A stretch of DNA of 64,000 bases from Clostridium magnum DSM 2767 (GCF_001623875.1 NZ_LWAE01000003.1:372001-436000); one strand, 5' to 3'; positions 35,452 to 44,402 are shown, counted from the stretch's first letter. Made by a program: numbers and translations. Notes: generated by a model from the sequence alone, not told the origin.

Positions 35452-36309
35452 TTAATTTATATTTTTTACCCAAATGTTCATATTCTCAAAGCCACCACAT
35501 ATATTGCAATTATTTATTAGTCTTCCTCTGAATCTATAATCATGTTTGCTTAATACAAAATTAATACCAGGGTTTACCGCTCTAGATAAACTATATAAAC
35601 CGATAAATCCCCTATGCTTAAGATCTTGTTCTAAAGAATAAATAATATTAGATAGTATACCTTGCCCCCTATACTGTGGAGAAGTTACACAGTCCGTTAT
35701 TTCTGCATTTAAATTTTCCTTGTCTAAGTCCGCTGAAGCTATACTGATTATTTTCCCGTTATCAATAGCAACCTTATATAAAACTTTTTTATTCATGGTC
35801 TTCTTTAAATACTCTTCATCATGAACAGGGGAAGGATATGTGAAAAAAACGTTGGAAAATAACTCAATCATACTTTTTATATCATTTTCGTTTGCATCCC
35901 TTATATGATATTTGAAATTATTAGCATTATATATAAAAGAATTTCTTAAATTTAAGCTCTTCATTAAAATTATATTTTCTTTATCTTTGTTTCTATAAAG
36001 TTTTCTACTACTTTTAATAAAATAGGACATACAAAATGCATCTTTTCCATTAAAGTAACCATCTATTTTTCCTTCTAGATGAAATTCTGCTTCAACAAAG
36101 TTTGCAAAAGACTCTATATCACAGTTACAAATAATTTTTCCTATATGCTGTCTTGATGCAAAATATACTATCCTTCTTATATTTTGGACTGAAATATTGT
36201 GGAATTTTACTATTTTAATACGGCTATTGATATAGTCAACATATATTTTAGCTTGATCTATTTTAGTATAGTAATTCTTATCATTCAATTTACAACATTC
36301 TATATTCAT
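35452..36309 (-). CDS. ablB: Beta-lysine N-acetyltransferase (AblB), GNAT family
   Basis: 285 residues. The C-terminal GNAT domain (about 135-285) has VTSPQYRGQGILSNIIYSLE as the acetyl-CoA loop and YRFRGRLINNC near the end, typical of AblB. The N-terminal half is the family-specific domain. It makes N-epsilon-acetyl-beta-lysine, a compatible solute, from the beta-lysine produced by AblA. Overlaps the end of ablA by about 20 bp, so coupled translation. Confidence 0.88.
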   Translation of the reverse strand: MNIECCKLNDKNYYTKIDQAKIYVDYINSRIKIVKFHNISVQNIRRIVYFASRQHIGKIICNCDIESFANFVEAEFHLEGKIDGYFNGKDAFCMSYFIKSSRKLYRNKDKENIILMKSLNLRNSFIYNANNFKYHIRDANENDIKSMIELFSNVFFTYPSPVHDEEYLKKTMNKKVLYKVAIDNGKIISIASADLDKENLNAEITDCVTSPQYRGQGILSNIIYSLEQDLKHRGFIGLYSLSRAVNPGINFVLSKHDYRFRGRLINNCNICGGFENMNIWVKNIN

Positions 36310-37566
36310 TATTCTGTTCCCTCCTTTTCATTCTTACATTACTTCTTGGAGTTAGGCAAACTCTTTCATCTCTAAAGAGTTTTTCTAGACCTTTATAATC
36401 GTCTTTTTTAAATTTTGCACACAGTCCACAATTTTTACACTGATGGGTTTTGTCCTCTGGTTCAGTATAAGTGCATAGTACACCTTCATAGTTCCTTAAT
36501 ACTAACTTTTCAGAAGACTGAGAAATTAAATATTGCGGATTTATAGGTATTTTCCCCCCACCTCCTGGTGCATCAACTACAAAGGTAGGCACTGCCAAAC
36601 CAGAAGTATGCCCCCGTAAAAGTTCTATAATTTCAATTCCAGTAGAACTGTTGTTCTAAAATGCTCAATTCCCTCAGATAAGTCACATTGATATATATAA
36701 TACGGTCTTATTCTATTCTTTACTAGCTCATGCATGAGACTTTTCATAATATAGGGACAATCGTTAATATTTTTTAATAATACAGATTGATTTCCTAATG
36801 GAATTCCGGAGTCAACAAGCATTTTACAGGCTAACATTGATTCCTTAGTTATTTCCTTTGGATGATTAAAATGAGTATTTATCCAAACCGGATGATATTT
36901 TTTAATAATATTGCAAAGTTTATTGGTTATTCTTTGAGGCATAACGACAGGTACCCTTGTTCCAATTCTTATAACTTCTACATGACTTATTTCTCTGAGT
37001 TTCTTTAATATGAACTCAAGTTTTTCATCGGAAATGCACAATGAATCTCCGCCTGATATCAATACATCACGTACTTCCTTATGCACTTTAATATATTCAA
37101 CAGCTTTTAAAATATCATCATTTGATAATGAACTGTCTTCATGTCCTGCAAATCGTCTTCTTGTACAATGCCTGCAGTACATAGAACACTGTTCAGTAAC
37201 AAGAATTAGTACTCTATCTGGATACCTATGAGTAAGTCCGGGGACCGGAGAATCAATAGTTTCATGTAATGGGTCATTACTGTCATATTTAGATATCTTT
37301 GTTTCATGAATAGTAGGAATTGCTTGTCTTCTAATTGGACAATTATAGTCATCAGCATCAATTAGTGTTGCATAATAAGGAGTTATTGCCATTTTAAGTT
37401 TTTTAAGACTGGCTTTTACACCTTTTTTTTCTTCTTCAGTAAGATTTACTACTCGTTCTAATTCTTCAATTGAAGTTATTCTATTAGCAATCTGCCATTC
37501 CCAGCTATTCCACTGGTCCTCTGTAACATTTATCCATATCGGTATATTTCTATAATTTCTTTTCAT
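36290..37566 (-). pseudogene. ablA: Lysine 2,3-aminomutase (AblA/KamA), one-base frameshift
   Basis: The first frame (37566-36625) encodes 313 residues with the radical-SAM motif CSMYCRHCTRRRF, HPKEIT, and the PLP/lysine regions. It breaks after HFRTTV. The next frame continues to 36290 with the AVPTFVVDAPGGGGKIPI motif (PLP region) and a C-terminal CKNCGLCAKF. Adding one T in ACAGTTTCTACT restores HFRTTVSTGIEI and an about 420-residue enzyme of normal length. A sequencing error or recent mutation. The downstream ablB is intact, and the riboswitch leader is well preserved, which argues for recent loss or an artefact. Confidence 0.85.
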
Positions 37567-37599
37567 AGTTAACCTCCTTAATATTTTGCTAAAAATATT

Positions 37600-37625
37600 A
37601 AGCTGTAGAGAAGTCTCTACAGCTT
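37600..37625 (-). terminator. Attenuator hairpin in the ablA leader
   Basis: AAGCTGTAGAGA and TCTCTACAGCTT with a two-base loop, then ATATTTTT on the minus strand, between the riboswitch aptamer and the ablA ribosome binding site. Candidate expression platform. Confidence 0.75.
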
Positions 37626-37689
37626 ATTCAAAGCTCTAAATATTTATAGGCATACCAAAAAAAGTATTGTTAAGCATACCAAGAAACCT

Positions 37690-37812
37690 CCCTTCAACGC
37701 TTACGAGATTAGCTGACGGATTCGGGTCGAAGAAATTAACCCTACTTGTTTATAAAAACAAGATTCACCCCAAAAATTGGTTCTCCCGCTCAAATTGATT
37801 CAGCGTCTTTAA
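37690..37812 (-). ncRNA. c-di-AMP riboswitch (ydaO-yuaA class)
   Basis: The minus strand shows the class consensus blocks in order: GACGCTGAATC, GCGGGAGAACCAA, TTGGGGTGAATC, a variable TTTATAAA hairpin, AGGGTTAATTTCTTCGACCC, then CGAATCCGTCAGCTAATCTC and GTAAGCGT closing the first stem. These riboswitches turn genes off when c-di-AMP is high and commonly control osmolyte and K+ systems, which fits acetyl-beta-lysine synthesis by AblAB. Confidence 0.9.
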
Positions 37813-37850
37813 ACTTTATTATTTTTTAATGTATATTGCTTGTATATATA

Positions 37851-37879
37851 AACATATCACTTTAACATATATATGTCAA
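37851..37879 (-). promoter_or_regulatory. Promoter of the ablAB transcript
   Basis: Minus strand TTGACA, 17-nt spacer, TATGTT, just upstream of the riboswitch. Embedded in TATA-rich simple sequence (37850-37935) shared with the divergent GGDEF gene. Confidence 0.55.
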
Positions 37880-38005
37880 TATATATATATGAGAGTTAAC
37901 ATACATACATACATATATTGACGTATATATATTTTGATGTTAACATTATAAATTATAGGTTCAGGAGAATAAAAACTTAATAATTTTATTTTATGGAGGT
38001 TACCT

Positions 38006-38626
38006 ATGGATGAGAAACTTGCTTCAAAAAAAGAGTTAGTATTAAAAATGGAAGAGTTAATATCAAATAATGAAGGACCCTTTAGCATAGTAGTTGCCGA
38101 TATTGATGATTTTAACATCTTGAATAATTTACATGGTGATTCTATTGGCGATGAAGTTATAAAAAAGCTTGTTTCAATATTAAAAAACAACTTATCTTCA
38201 ACGGACATTGTATGTAGAAATGGCGATGAATTTAATATATTGCTTGTTAAAAAGGGTGCTGAAAGAAGTTTCATGGAATTAGAGGAAATAAGAAGGTATT
38301 TGTCTGATAACACTTTTATTCTAGGTGATGAAAGTAAAGCAGAAAGTATTTATTTCACTTTAAGCTTTGGAGTAGCAAGCTATCCAAGAGACGCTAAAAA
38401 CGTAGTTGAACTTTTTAGAGTAGCAGATAGTGCCCTGTTTAGAGCAAAAGAATTGGGAAAAAATAGAATATGCCTTTCTGAAGCAGAAAGCATGGTTTTA
38501 AAATCTAATTATTTTACCAAAACCCAACTAGATAGACTTTCTAGGCTTTCCAAGGCAACCGATAGAACGGAAGCATTCCTTCTAAGAGAAGCACTTGATG
38601 ACTTATTTAAAAAGTATAGTAAATAG
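38006..38626 (+). CDS. GGDEF-like domain protein with C-terminal ribbon-helix-helix segment
   Basis: 206 residues, no transmembrane segment. Residues about 20-160 form a GGDEF fold (VVADIDDFNILNNLHGDSIGDEV, later FGVASYPRD and ADSALFRAKELGKNRI), but the signature is RNGDEF, so catalysis is possible yet uncertain. Residues about 165-206 (TKTQLDRLSRLSKATDRTEAFLLREALDDL) look like a ribbon-helix-helix DNA-binding segment. Divergent from the riboswitch-controlled ablAB. Ribosome binding site TATGGAGG. Perhaps a nucleotide-sensing regulator rather than a cyclase. Confidence 0.75.
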   Translation: MDEKLASKKELVLKMEELISNNEGPFSIVVADIDDFNILNNLHGDSIGDEVIKKLVSILKNNLSSTDIVCRNGDEFNILLVKKGAERSFMELEEIRRYLSDNTFILGDESKAESIYFTLSFGVASYPRDAKNVVELFRVADSALFRAKELGKNRICLSEAESMVLKSNYFTKTQLDRLSRLSKATDRTEAFLLREALDDLFKKYSK

Positions 38627-38796
38627 ACTTACAGTACATATATACAATTGGAAAAATTTAAGATAAGTGATTTAACAATCTAGTTATATTATCTATCCAT
38701 AATTACAGGAGATTAAACATTGAATAATAATATATACGTTTACTAATACTAAACTATATATTTCAATTAAATAACTGTACTACGGAGGTAAATATA

Positions 38797-39492
38797 ATGT
38801 TCAAACATGAAAAACAACTATTAAGAGAGGTAAAGGTAGAAAAACCAAATCCTCAGTATGCTATACTTATGCAGGAACAACTTGGCGGACCAAACGGTGA
38901 GCTAAAAGCAGCACTTCAATATATTTCTCAAAGTTTTAGGATAAAGGATCCTGAAATACATGACTTATTTCTTGATATTGGAGCAGAAGAATTAAGCCAC
39001 ATGGAAATGGTTGCACAAACAATAAATCTCCTAAATGGTCACCAAGTAGACTTTAATAAGACTGTAGCCGGTGAAATCGAAACTCATACATTAACTGGAT
39101 TAGCACCAGGTCTAGTGAATTCATCAGGTCATCCATGGACAGCTGATTACGTCAATGTCACCGGTGACATTGCTGCAGATTTACTTTCAAATATAGCTGC
39201 GGAACAAAGAGCAAAGGTTGTGTATGAGTACTTATATCGCCAAATTAATGATAAATATGTTAAAGAAACAATAGATTTTCTTCTAAATCGAGAAGAAGCA
39301 CATAATGCTCTTTTCAGAGAAGCTTTAAATAGAGTGCAAGATAGAGGATCAAATAAAGATTTTGGTGTCACACCAGATTCAAAACTTTATTTTGACTTAT
39401 CTACTCCAGGAAGATATTTTGCTGATCCTTCACCTACAGCACCTAGCTTTACAAATCCAAGAGAAACTAGAGAACCTGCTGGAAAAGTTTAA
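38797..39492 (+). CDS. Manganese catalase family protein (CotJC-like)
   Basis: 231 residues. Ferritin-like four-helix core with metal ligands in GELKAALQYISQS, AEELSHMEM and AAEQRAKVVYEYL/REEAHNALF. The C-terminal extension ends TREPAGKV. Intermediate in length between CotJC and classical Mn catalases. Dismutates hydrogen peroxide, and in clostridia it is often spore-associated. Ribosome binding site CGGAGG. Confidence 0.88.
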   Translation: MFKHEKQLLREVKVEKPNPQYAILMQEQLGGPNGELKAALQYISQSFRIKDPEIHDLFLDIGAEELSHMEMVAQTINLLNGHQVDFNKTVAGEIETHTLTGLAPGLVNSSGHPWTADYVNVTGDIAADLLSNIAAEQRAKVVYEYLYRQINDKYVKETIDFLLNREEAHNALFREALNRVQDRGSNKDFGVTPDSKLYFDLSTPGRYFADPSPTAPSFTNPRETREPAGKV

Positions 39493-39505
39493 CATTTTAG
39501 TTTTA

Positions 39506-39543
39506 AAAGATGATTTCTTCATTGACAAGAAATCATCTTTTTT
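39506..39543 (+). terminator. Terminator of the Mn catalase gene
   Basis: AAAGATGATTTCTT and AAGAAATCATCTTT pair, followed by TTT. Confidence 0.88.
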
Positions 39544-39614
39544 GACTTTCTCTTTAAACGATAGTATTATAGATTTTGTCGAAAATAAATTTCAAAAATT
39601 AACGACTATCAATA

Positions 39615-39755
39615 TTAAAAAGTAATTGGCATAACAGCTACAAGTCCTAGGTTGTCATATTTGCAATAGATTTGTTCCCGATTAAGTAAGCGCACACCAG
39701 CCCAAGTTACTAACAATATAAAAACCCATCGAATAACATATGGTAAAATTTTCAT
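39615..39755 (-). pseudogene. Short DUF421-like N-terminal remnant
   Basis: 46 codons from an ATG with TAGGAGATAATAAGCA upstream: one hydrophobic helix VIRWVFILLVTWAGVRLLN, then degenerate sequence. Resembles the first helix of DUF421 proteins. Either a decayed gene or a tiny membrane protein. Confidence 0.35.
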
Positions 39756-39801
39756 TGCTTATTATCTCCTAAGGTTGGGGCACAATTTTCTTCACATTGT
39801 T

Positions 39802-40088
39802 CTAAAGATCTTTTACATGCATAGAACTTGATAACGCCGACGTAGCATCCTTCCTCTTAGATGCTGATGCTTCAATTTCTGTTCCGTCAACAGCTATAAG
39901 TTCTTTGACATATAAGCCAAGCTTTATGCAAAAATCAACAAAATATTCAAATACCCTATTTAGTGCATCTATATTATCTTTTCTAAACTCAGCTATAACT
40001 CTATATTTAGGATATATCCCATTTATTAGCCATACTACTTCTCTGTTTATTATAGTTTACTTTCCAAGTTTACGCGATGGTCTTATAC
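39802..40088 (-). mobile_element. Remnant of an IS1182/IS4-type transposase
   Basis: The minus strand reads VVWLINGIYPKYRVIAEFRK, DNIDALNRVFEYFVDFCIKL and GLYVKELIAVDGTEIEASAS. This is the catalytic-core start of IS1182-like transposases (AVDG containing the first Asp). The ends and the rest of the gene are missing. It abuts the 3' end of the truncated DUF421 gene, which it may have interrupted. Confidence 0.72.
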
Positions 40089-40090
40089 CG

Positions 40091-40444
40091 TTAAAATACC
40101 CATAAATTAATTGTTAGCCTAATAGTCTTCATATTTTCTTCCAAAATAGTTCCGTTTTGAACTAAAGTTACTGGTTCTAAATTTATTAACTTCCTTGCTG
40201 TAAAACTTTTAATATGTAAATACCCTATTAGAATTGTTAATATTGCTAATACTATAACGGCAGTTGTAACAGACATTGAGGTAAATTGCTGACCAACAAT
40301 TGCATTTGCTACTATGACAAAGTCAAAAAATGTCATTTGAAATATAAGTTTTCTCCCTATTAATCTGGCTAGAATTATTGATAGAATATACACCCCAACA
40401 CCTTTTATTATTGTATTACATGCTGTTTTACCATAATACTCCAT
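40091..40444 (-). pseudogene. DUF421 (YetF-type) protein, C-terminally truncated
   Basis: 117 codons: three hydrophobic helices with the family motif LARLIGRKLIFQMTFFDFVIV, then the start of the cytoplasmic domain (LEPVTLVQNGTILEENMKTI). It then runs into the transposase remnant and stops. About half of the C-terminal domain is lost. DUF421 proteins occur in sporulation and membrane-homeostasis contexts. Confidence 0.68.
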
Positions 40445-40446
40445 AC

Positions 40447-40811
40447 ATAAACATCACTCTTTTACATACAATGAATCATGTAAAACAAATAATTATCAAT
40501 CATGTATTGACGCATGCAGCAAATGTTCACAGGCATGTTATGAGTGTTTTGATGCATGTATCAATGAACCTGATTTAAATGCAAGAAGAAGTTGTGTAAA
40601 AATTCTTGTTGAATGTGCAAAAATGTGTGAAATGTCTGCAGCATTTATGTCTATGAATGGACAATTTGCAAAAGAACATTGTAAATCTTGTGCAACTATT
40701 TGTGATGCTTGTGCAAAAGAGTGCAGTATGTTTAAAGATGAACACTGTCAAAAATGTGCAGATGTGTGCCGCATGTGTGCAAATGAATGTAGAAAAATGA
40801 CTGGTATGTAA
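40447..40811 (+). pseudogene. DUF326 Cys-rich copper-storage-like protein, start lost
   Basis: The open frame covers about 120 codons with YQSCIDACSKCSQACYECF and ECAKMCEMSAAFMSM, then HCKSCATICDACAKEC and CADVCRMCANECRKM. It aligns along its length with the intact protein at 41139-41492. No usable start codon precedes the conserved part; the only ATGs in frame are internal (40623). The 5' end abuts the start of the DUF421 gene. Confidence 0.65.
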
Positions 40812-40938
40812 ATTAATAAACGCAGCTAGTAATATTATTCTATTACTAACTGTGTTTGCTTACATATTGTGTAATTGATATAGGTTTGATTATGACATAG
40901 TAAATCACATGTAAAAATAATTTAGGAGGAACACATAG

Positions 40939-41100
40939 ATGACAAAAAAAAATAAAGAAGATTTAGTACTTGAAGATAACTCAACATTAAGAAGATTAGA
41001 ATTAGGCCCAAACGAATCTGGAAGTTGTGACTATCCTAATATACAAAGATTCAGTTTAACTTCAAGAAAGAAAAAATCACCAGAACCAGAAAAGGAGTAA
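40939..41100 (+). CDS. Small hydrophilic protein of unknown function (53 aa)
   Basis: ATG at 40939 with a strong TTTAGGAGG eight to ten bases upstream, 53 codons, stop TAA at 41098-41100. Very charged: MTKKNKEDLVLEDNSTLRRL, one Cys in GSGSC-like context (ESGSCDYPN), and a basic tail SRKKKSPEPEKE. Its own terminator overlaps the stop codon. I recognise no family. The signals on both sides make it a credible gene. Confidence 0.65.
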   Translation: MTKKNKEDLVLEDNSTLRRLELGPNESGSCDYPNIQRFSLTSRKKKSPEPEKE

Positions 41101-41124
41101 ATTCTGAAGAATTTACTCCTTTTT
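41090..41124. terminator. Terminator overlapping the 53-aa gene stop
   Basis: AAAAGGAGTAAATTC and GAATTTACTCCTTTTT form a perfect stem around TGAA. Can serve both convergent genes. Confidence 0.88.
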
Positions 41125-41138
41125 ATAATTCACTATTT

Positions 41139-41492
41139 TTACACCATATTATCCATTTTTCTACATTCATCAGCACATTGATGGCATGCATCTGCACATG
41201 CTCTAGTATGATCATCGTTAAACTTACCACATTCGCTTGCACATTCTTCACAAATTGTTGCACATAAATTGCAAATACGGTCTACGTGATAGCTTCTTTT
41301 AGTCATTGATGATGCAGCTGTCATGCAAATTTCTGCACATTCAACTAAATCAACTATACAATGTTCTCTTGCCTTCACATCTGGTTCTACTAGACACATT
41401 CTAAAACATTCGTTACATAGCTGCGCACATTTATTACAAGCATCAATACAAGATTGATACTGCATATTAGGAGCCATTAAAGTTGCATTCAT
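41139..41492 (-). CDS. Four-helix Cys-rich copper-binding protein (DUF326, Csp3-like)
   Basis: 117 residues, no signal peptide, about 19 Cys in CxxxC spacing along four predicted helices (YQSCIDACNKCAQLCNECF, LVECAEICMTAAS, RICNLCATICEECASEC, CADACHQCADECRKM). This is the pattern of cytosolic copper storage proteins Csp3, which bind many Cu(I) ions. Ribosome binding site AAGGAGG. Neighbours include a CopA ATPase and other copper proteins. Confidence 0.85.
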   Translation of the reverse strand: MNATLMAPNMQYQSCIDACNKCAQLCNECFRMCLVEPDVKAREHCIVDLVECAEICMTAASSMTKRSYHVDRICNLCATICEECASECGKFNDDHTRACADACHQCADECRKMDNMV

Positions 41493-41612
41493 AATTAAAT
41501 CCTCCTTAAAATCTTTTATATCTATATTTACAAATTTTATTTTGCTCTAAATACTTAACTTTATACCCTTAATATTGTTTATATAATTATAAAAATTTTT
41601 AGATTTTCTATT

Positions 41613-41646
41613 TCTTCATAACTTCTTTATATGTGCAATGTATAAT
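41613..41646 (+). promoter_or_regulatory. Direct-repeat promoter, site 3
   Basis: TCTTCATA, three bases, TCTTTATA, nine bases, TATAAT. Upstream of the gene at 41723. Confidence 0.75.
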
Positions 41647-41722
41647 TCAAGTAAAGTAAAACTTAAATCAAATAAAATACAATTATTTTATAAACCTAAG
41701 AACTAATTTTGGAGGGATAAGT

Positions 41723-42007
41723 ATGAATTGTCATGGAGATAACAAAGAAAAACAAAAAAAGCATGGTCATAGTCCATTAAAGCATATGCTGCATATGATT
41801 ATCTGCTGTGGATTACCAATTGTTATTATGGGATTATTGCCATTAATAGCAAAGCTAAGTCCTAATGCTGCTAATGCAGTTGGGAAAATAGCACCATTTT
41901 TATGTCCAATAATGATGGTCTTTATGGTAGTAATGATGATGAGTGCTAAAAAGGGAAGTTGCTGCGATAGTAAAGAATCAAAGGTTAGTGACAAGGAAAT
42001 AATTTAA
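41723..42007 (+). CDS. Small Cys/His/Met-rich membrane protein
   Basis: 94 residues. His-rich N-terminus (KKHGHSPLKHMLHM), a helix beginning IICCGLPIVIMGLLPLIA, and a second Met-rich helix (CPIMMVFMVVMMMSAKK), ending with GSCCDS. Two membrane passes with paired Cys and Met are consistent with copper binding. Family not recognised. Under the direct-repeat promoter at 41613. Confidence 0.65.
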   Translation: MNCHGDNKEKQKKHGHSPLKHMLHMIICCGLPIVIMGLLPLIAKLSPNAANAVGKIAPFLCPIMMVFMVVMMMSAKKGSCCDSKESKVSDKEII

Positions 42008-42026
42008 GCTTGAAATAATAAAACTG

Positions 42027-42073
42027 TTTTTAAGGAGAGACTCAAAATAATAAAGAGTTCTCTCCTTAAAAAT
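42027..42073 (+). terminator. Terminator after the small membrane protein
   Basis: TTTTTAAGGAGAGACTC and GAGTTCTCTCCTTAAAAA form a long stem around an AT loop. Confidence 0.75.
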
Positions 42074-42166
42074 AGCCTGTCTAATATTATTAAATCAGTT
42101 AGTAAAAGAGATATATTTCAGGTAATGATTAACATTGTAAAAATTATTTTCCTCGTAGGATTTATT

Positions 42167-42200
42167 TCTTCATATTTTCTTCACAGCAAGTCTTTATAAT
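42167..42200 (+). promoter_or_regulatory. Direct-repeat promoter, site 4
   Basis: TCTTCATA, three bases, TCTTCACA, nine bases, TATAAT. Drives the prenyl diphosphate synthase gene. Confidence 0.8.
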
Positions 42201-42271
42201 AACAATTGTAGTTAAGGTATAAGAAATCAATTATATAAACGTCTTTATTATAATCTATAGGTGGTGAAAAA

Positions 42272-43096
42272 ATGAGATTTGATGAAATTTCAATTCCAAT
42301 AAAAAAAGAACTTACTGAACTTGATTTAGAATTAAAAGTCATTGCAGCAAAATTAGATTATACTACTACTGAAAATATTTTTACTTACTTTTTTTCAATT
42401 CCAGGGAAAAAGTTAAGACCTACCTTAACCTTTTTATCTGCAGGAGCTATAAATAATGAACTTACTCCATCTATAAAAGATAAGTTAGTTAAGCTAGCAG
42501 CAGGTTTAGAACTTATTCATAGTGCCAGTTTAATTCATGATGATATCATAGATGGCGACCTAATGAGGCGCGGGCAAAAGACCTTAAATAAAGCCTTTGG
42601 AAATAAGATAGCAGTTCTAGCCGGTGACGCTTTGTATTCAAGAGCTTTCACTATTTTCTCAGATGTTTTGCCTAGAGAGTTCTCTCAAGCAATAGGCAGA
42701 GTTACCGAATCAATGTGTATAGCAGAAATATTAAATGCTAACAATGCTTCTCCGGATCGAGAAACATACTTTAAAATAATTGAGGGAAAGACAGCAGCTT
42801 TTATGAGTGCTTGTTGTAGACTTGGAAGCCTAATAGTTGGTGCCAGTGAAGAGGAATCTAACATGCTTTCTAAATACGGTGAAAACCTAGGAATGGCATA
42901 TCAAATATTAGATGATTATATAGATGAAGATTCTACTGCAATGAAAACTGTAACTATTGAAGAAGGTTTTCAGTTTGCATCTGCTGCTAAATCCTCTATT
43001 GACAATTTAAAAGATACAGTATATAAGAAAAACTTAATTATTCTAGTAGACTATGTTTTAGATTTTTATAACCCTAAGACAGTAAATGCATTATAG
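42272..43096 (+). CDS. All-trans polyprenyl diphosphate synthase
   Basis: 274 residues. First Asp-rich motif DDIIDGD after SLIHDD, second motif ILDDYIDED, and GKKLRPTLTFLSAGA near residue 45, the standard arrangement of long-chain trans-prenyltransferases. It supplies the isoprenoid tail for menaquinone. With UbiA and UbiE at 52-55 kb it covers the late steps of quinone synthesis. About 50 residues shorter than typical HepT/IspB at the C-terminus. Confidence 0.85.
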   Translation: MRFDEISIPIKKELTELDLELKVIAAKLDYTTTENIFTYFFSIPGKKLRPTLTFLSAGAINNELTPSIKDKLVKLAAGLELIHSASLIHDDIIDGDLMRRGQKTLNKAFGNKIAVLAGDALYSRAFTIFSDVLPREFSQAIGRVTESMCIAEILNANNASPDRETYFKIIEGKTAAFMSACCRLGSLIVGASEEESNMLSKYGENLGMAYQILDDYIDEDSTAMKTVTIEEGFQFASAAKSSIDNLKDTVYKKNLIILVDYVLDFYNPKTVNAL

Positions 43097-43145
43097 TAAG
43101 CATGTGTTTAACTTCCGTTTACAAATAATATTTTGTTAGTCTATA

Positions 43146-43215
43146 TGTTAAGTATGTTTAATTTTTTCTATTACAGTATATTAATAAATATCACATTATT
43201 CTAATATATGAATAA
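43146..43215. repeat. Duplicated intergenic block, copy 1
   Basis: About 65-70 bp beginning GTTAAGTATGTTTAATTTTT and including CTATTACAGTATATT, TAATAAATATCACATTAT. It is roughly 90 percent identical to the block at 54940-55003. Contains a TTRATAAATATCA near-palindrome resembling an FNR/CRP half-site pair. Confidence 0.6.
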
Positions 43216-43284
43216 TAGAATGTAAATTAACTATAGTCCTAAATAAATAAAATTTCTAGTTAGAAGATAGGAGTGAGTATAAAG

Positions 43285-43800
43285 ATGAAAATTTTCCGCG
43301 ATAAAAGATTTGCTGCTTTATGGATAGTCCTTAGAATTTGGCTTGGTTACCAATGGCTGTCAGCGGGCATGGAAAAAATATCGAGCCCAGTTTGGGTAGG
43401 TGATAAAGCTGGTGTAGCTGTTACAGGCTTCTTAAAGGGGGCACTAGCTAAGGCAACTGGAGATCACCCTTTGGTTCAGGGTTGGTATGCTAACTTCGTT
43501 GAGAGCGTTGCCTTACCTAATGCAACAGTTTTTAGCTATTTAGTAGCTTATGGTGAAGTATTAGTAGGAATTTCCTTAATTCTTGGTGCTCTAACAATTG
43601 TTGGTTTACTTGGTGGCGCCTTTATGAACTTAAATTATATGTTCGCTGGCACAACTAGTACAAATCCAAATTTATATACTGTAGCAATTCTACTAATGGC
43701 TGCTGGAGCAAATGCTTATTTATTTGGTCTTGATAGATTTATCCTGCCTAAGTTAAGTAAGCTTTTCAATAAAAATTCTAGTATAAAAACAGCGACATAA
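43285..43800 (+). CDS. DoxX-family membrane protein
   Basis: About 171 residues from the ATG at 43285 (an upstream GTG at 43273 overlaps the AGGAG). Four hydrophobic helices with LRIWLGYQWLSAGMEKI and YGEVLVGISLILGALTIVGLLGGAFMNLNYMFAG, as in DoxX/DoxD proteins, which include the small subunit of thiosulfate:quinone oxidoreductase. Precedes the FixH-like and CcoG/NapH-like genes, so it is part of a membrane redox operon. Confidence 0.8.
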   Translation: MKIFRDKRFAALWIVLRIWLGYQWLSAGMEKISSPVWVGDKAGVAVTGFLKGALAKATGDHPLVQGWYANFVESVALPNATVFSYLVAYGEVLVGISLILGALTIVGLLGGAFMNLNYMFAGTTSTNPNLYTVAILLMAAGANAYLFGLDRFILPKLSKLFNKNSSIKTAT

Positions 43801-43862
43801 GTTTGTTGCTACTAATTCTAAATGACAAAAACTTAAAACTTTAGTGAAAGAAGGTATTCAAA

Positions 43863-44402
43863 ATGAAAAACAAATCAATCAAAAAATTATCAATTATTTC
43901 AGCTCTGGTTCTAACTTTATCTACATCGGTATTAGCTGACGGCAGTGGAAAAAAGATAGAGCAAAAAGTTGATGGAGTTACTGCGACACTTATTCTCCCA
44001 GGAGATACCGCTAAAACCGGTGAAAATGAATTAACAGTAAAACTATACGATGATAAGGATAAACCTGTAACTGATGCTAACGTTAAAGTTGTTGCTGAAA
44101 TGGAATCCGATGGCGATATGAGTAGCCACAATATGAAAGAAGCCAAGCCTGAAGTAATTGACTTAAAAAAAGGTCATGAAGATGGAGAATATGTTGGAAC
44201 AGTAAAGTTTAGTGATAAAGGTCATTGGAAAGTTAAAACAAGCTTTGCAGTAAACAATACGGAAAAAATGGCTGACTTTGATGTTGACGTAATAAGTGGT
44301 GGTCCAAACTGGCTTGTTATTGGTGGTTTTTTAGGAGCAACTGCCTTAATTATAGTAACTGCAGCAATATCAAAAAAGAATAAAAAAGCCGTAAAATCCT
44401 AG
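43863..44402 (+). CDS. FixH/YtkA-like secreted, membrane-anchored protein
   Basis: 179 residues: signal peptide (about 1-25), an Ig-like FixH/YtkA domain (ATLILPGDTAKTGENELTVK, VTDANVKVVAEMESDGDMSS, GHWKVKTSF), then a C-terminal helix WLVIGGFLGATALIIVTAA. The MESDGDMSSHNM stretch is Met/His-rich, as in CopC-like copper carriers. FixH (CcoH) acts with CcoG in copper-oxidase assembly. The CcoG/NapH-like gene follows after 11 bp. Confidence 0.72.
   Translation: MKNKSIKKLSIISALVLTLSTSVLADGSGKKIEQKVDGVTATLILPGDTAKTGENELTVKLYDDKDKPVTDANVKVVAEMESDGDMSSHNMKEAKPEVIDLKKGHEDGEYVGTVKFSDKGHWKVKTSFAVNNTEKMADFDVDVISGGPNWLVIGGFLGATALIIVTAAISKKNKKAVKS

Noticed and set aside
37850..37935. Tandem TATA/CATA repeats as a CRISPR or satellite array
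   Set aside because: It is low-complexity AT sequence of short period in a divergent promoter region, without regular repeat-spacer structure.
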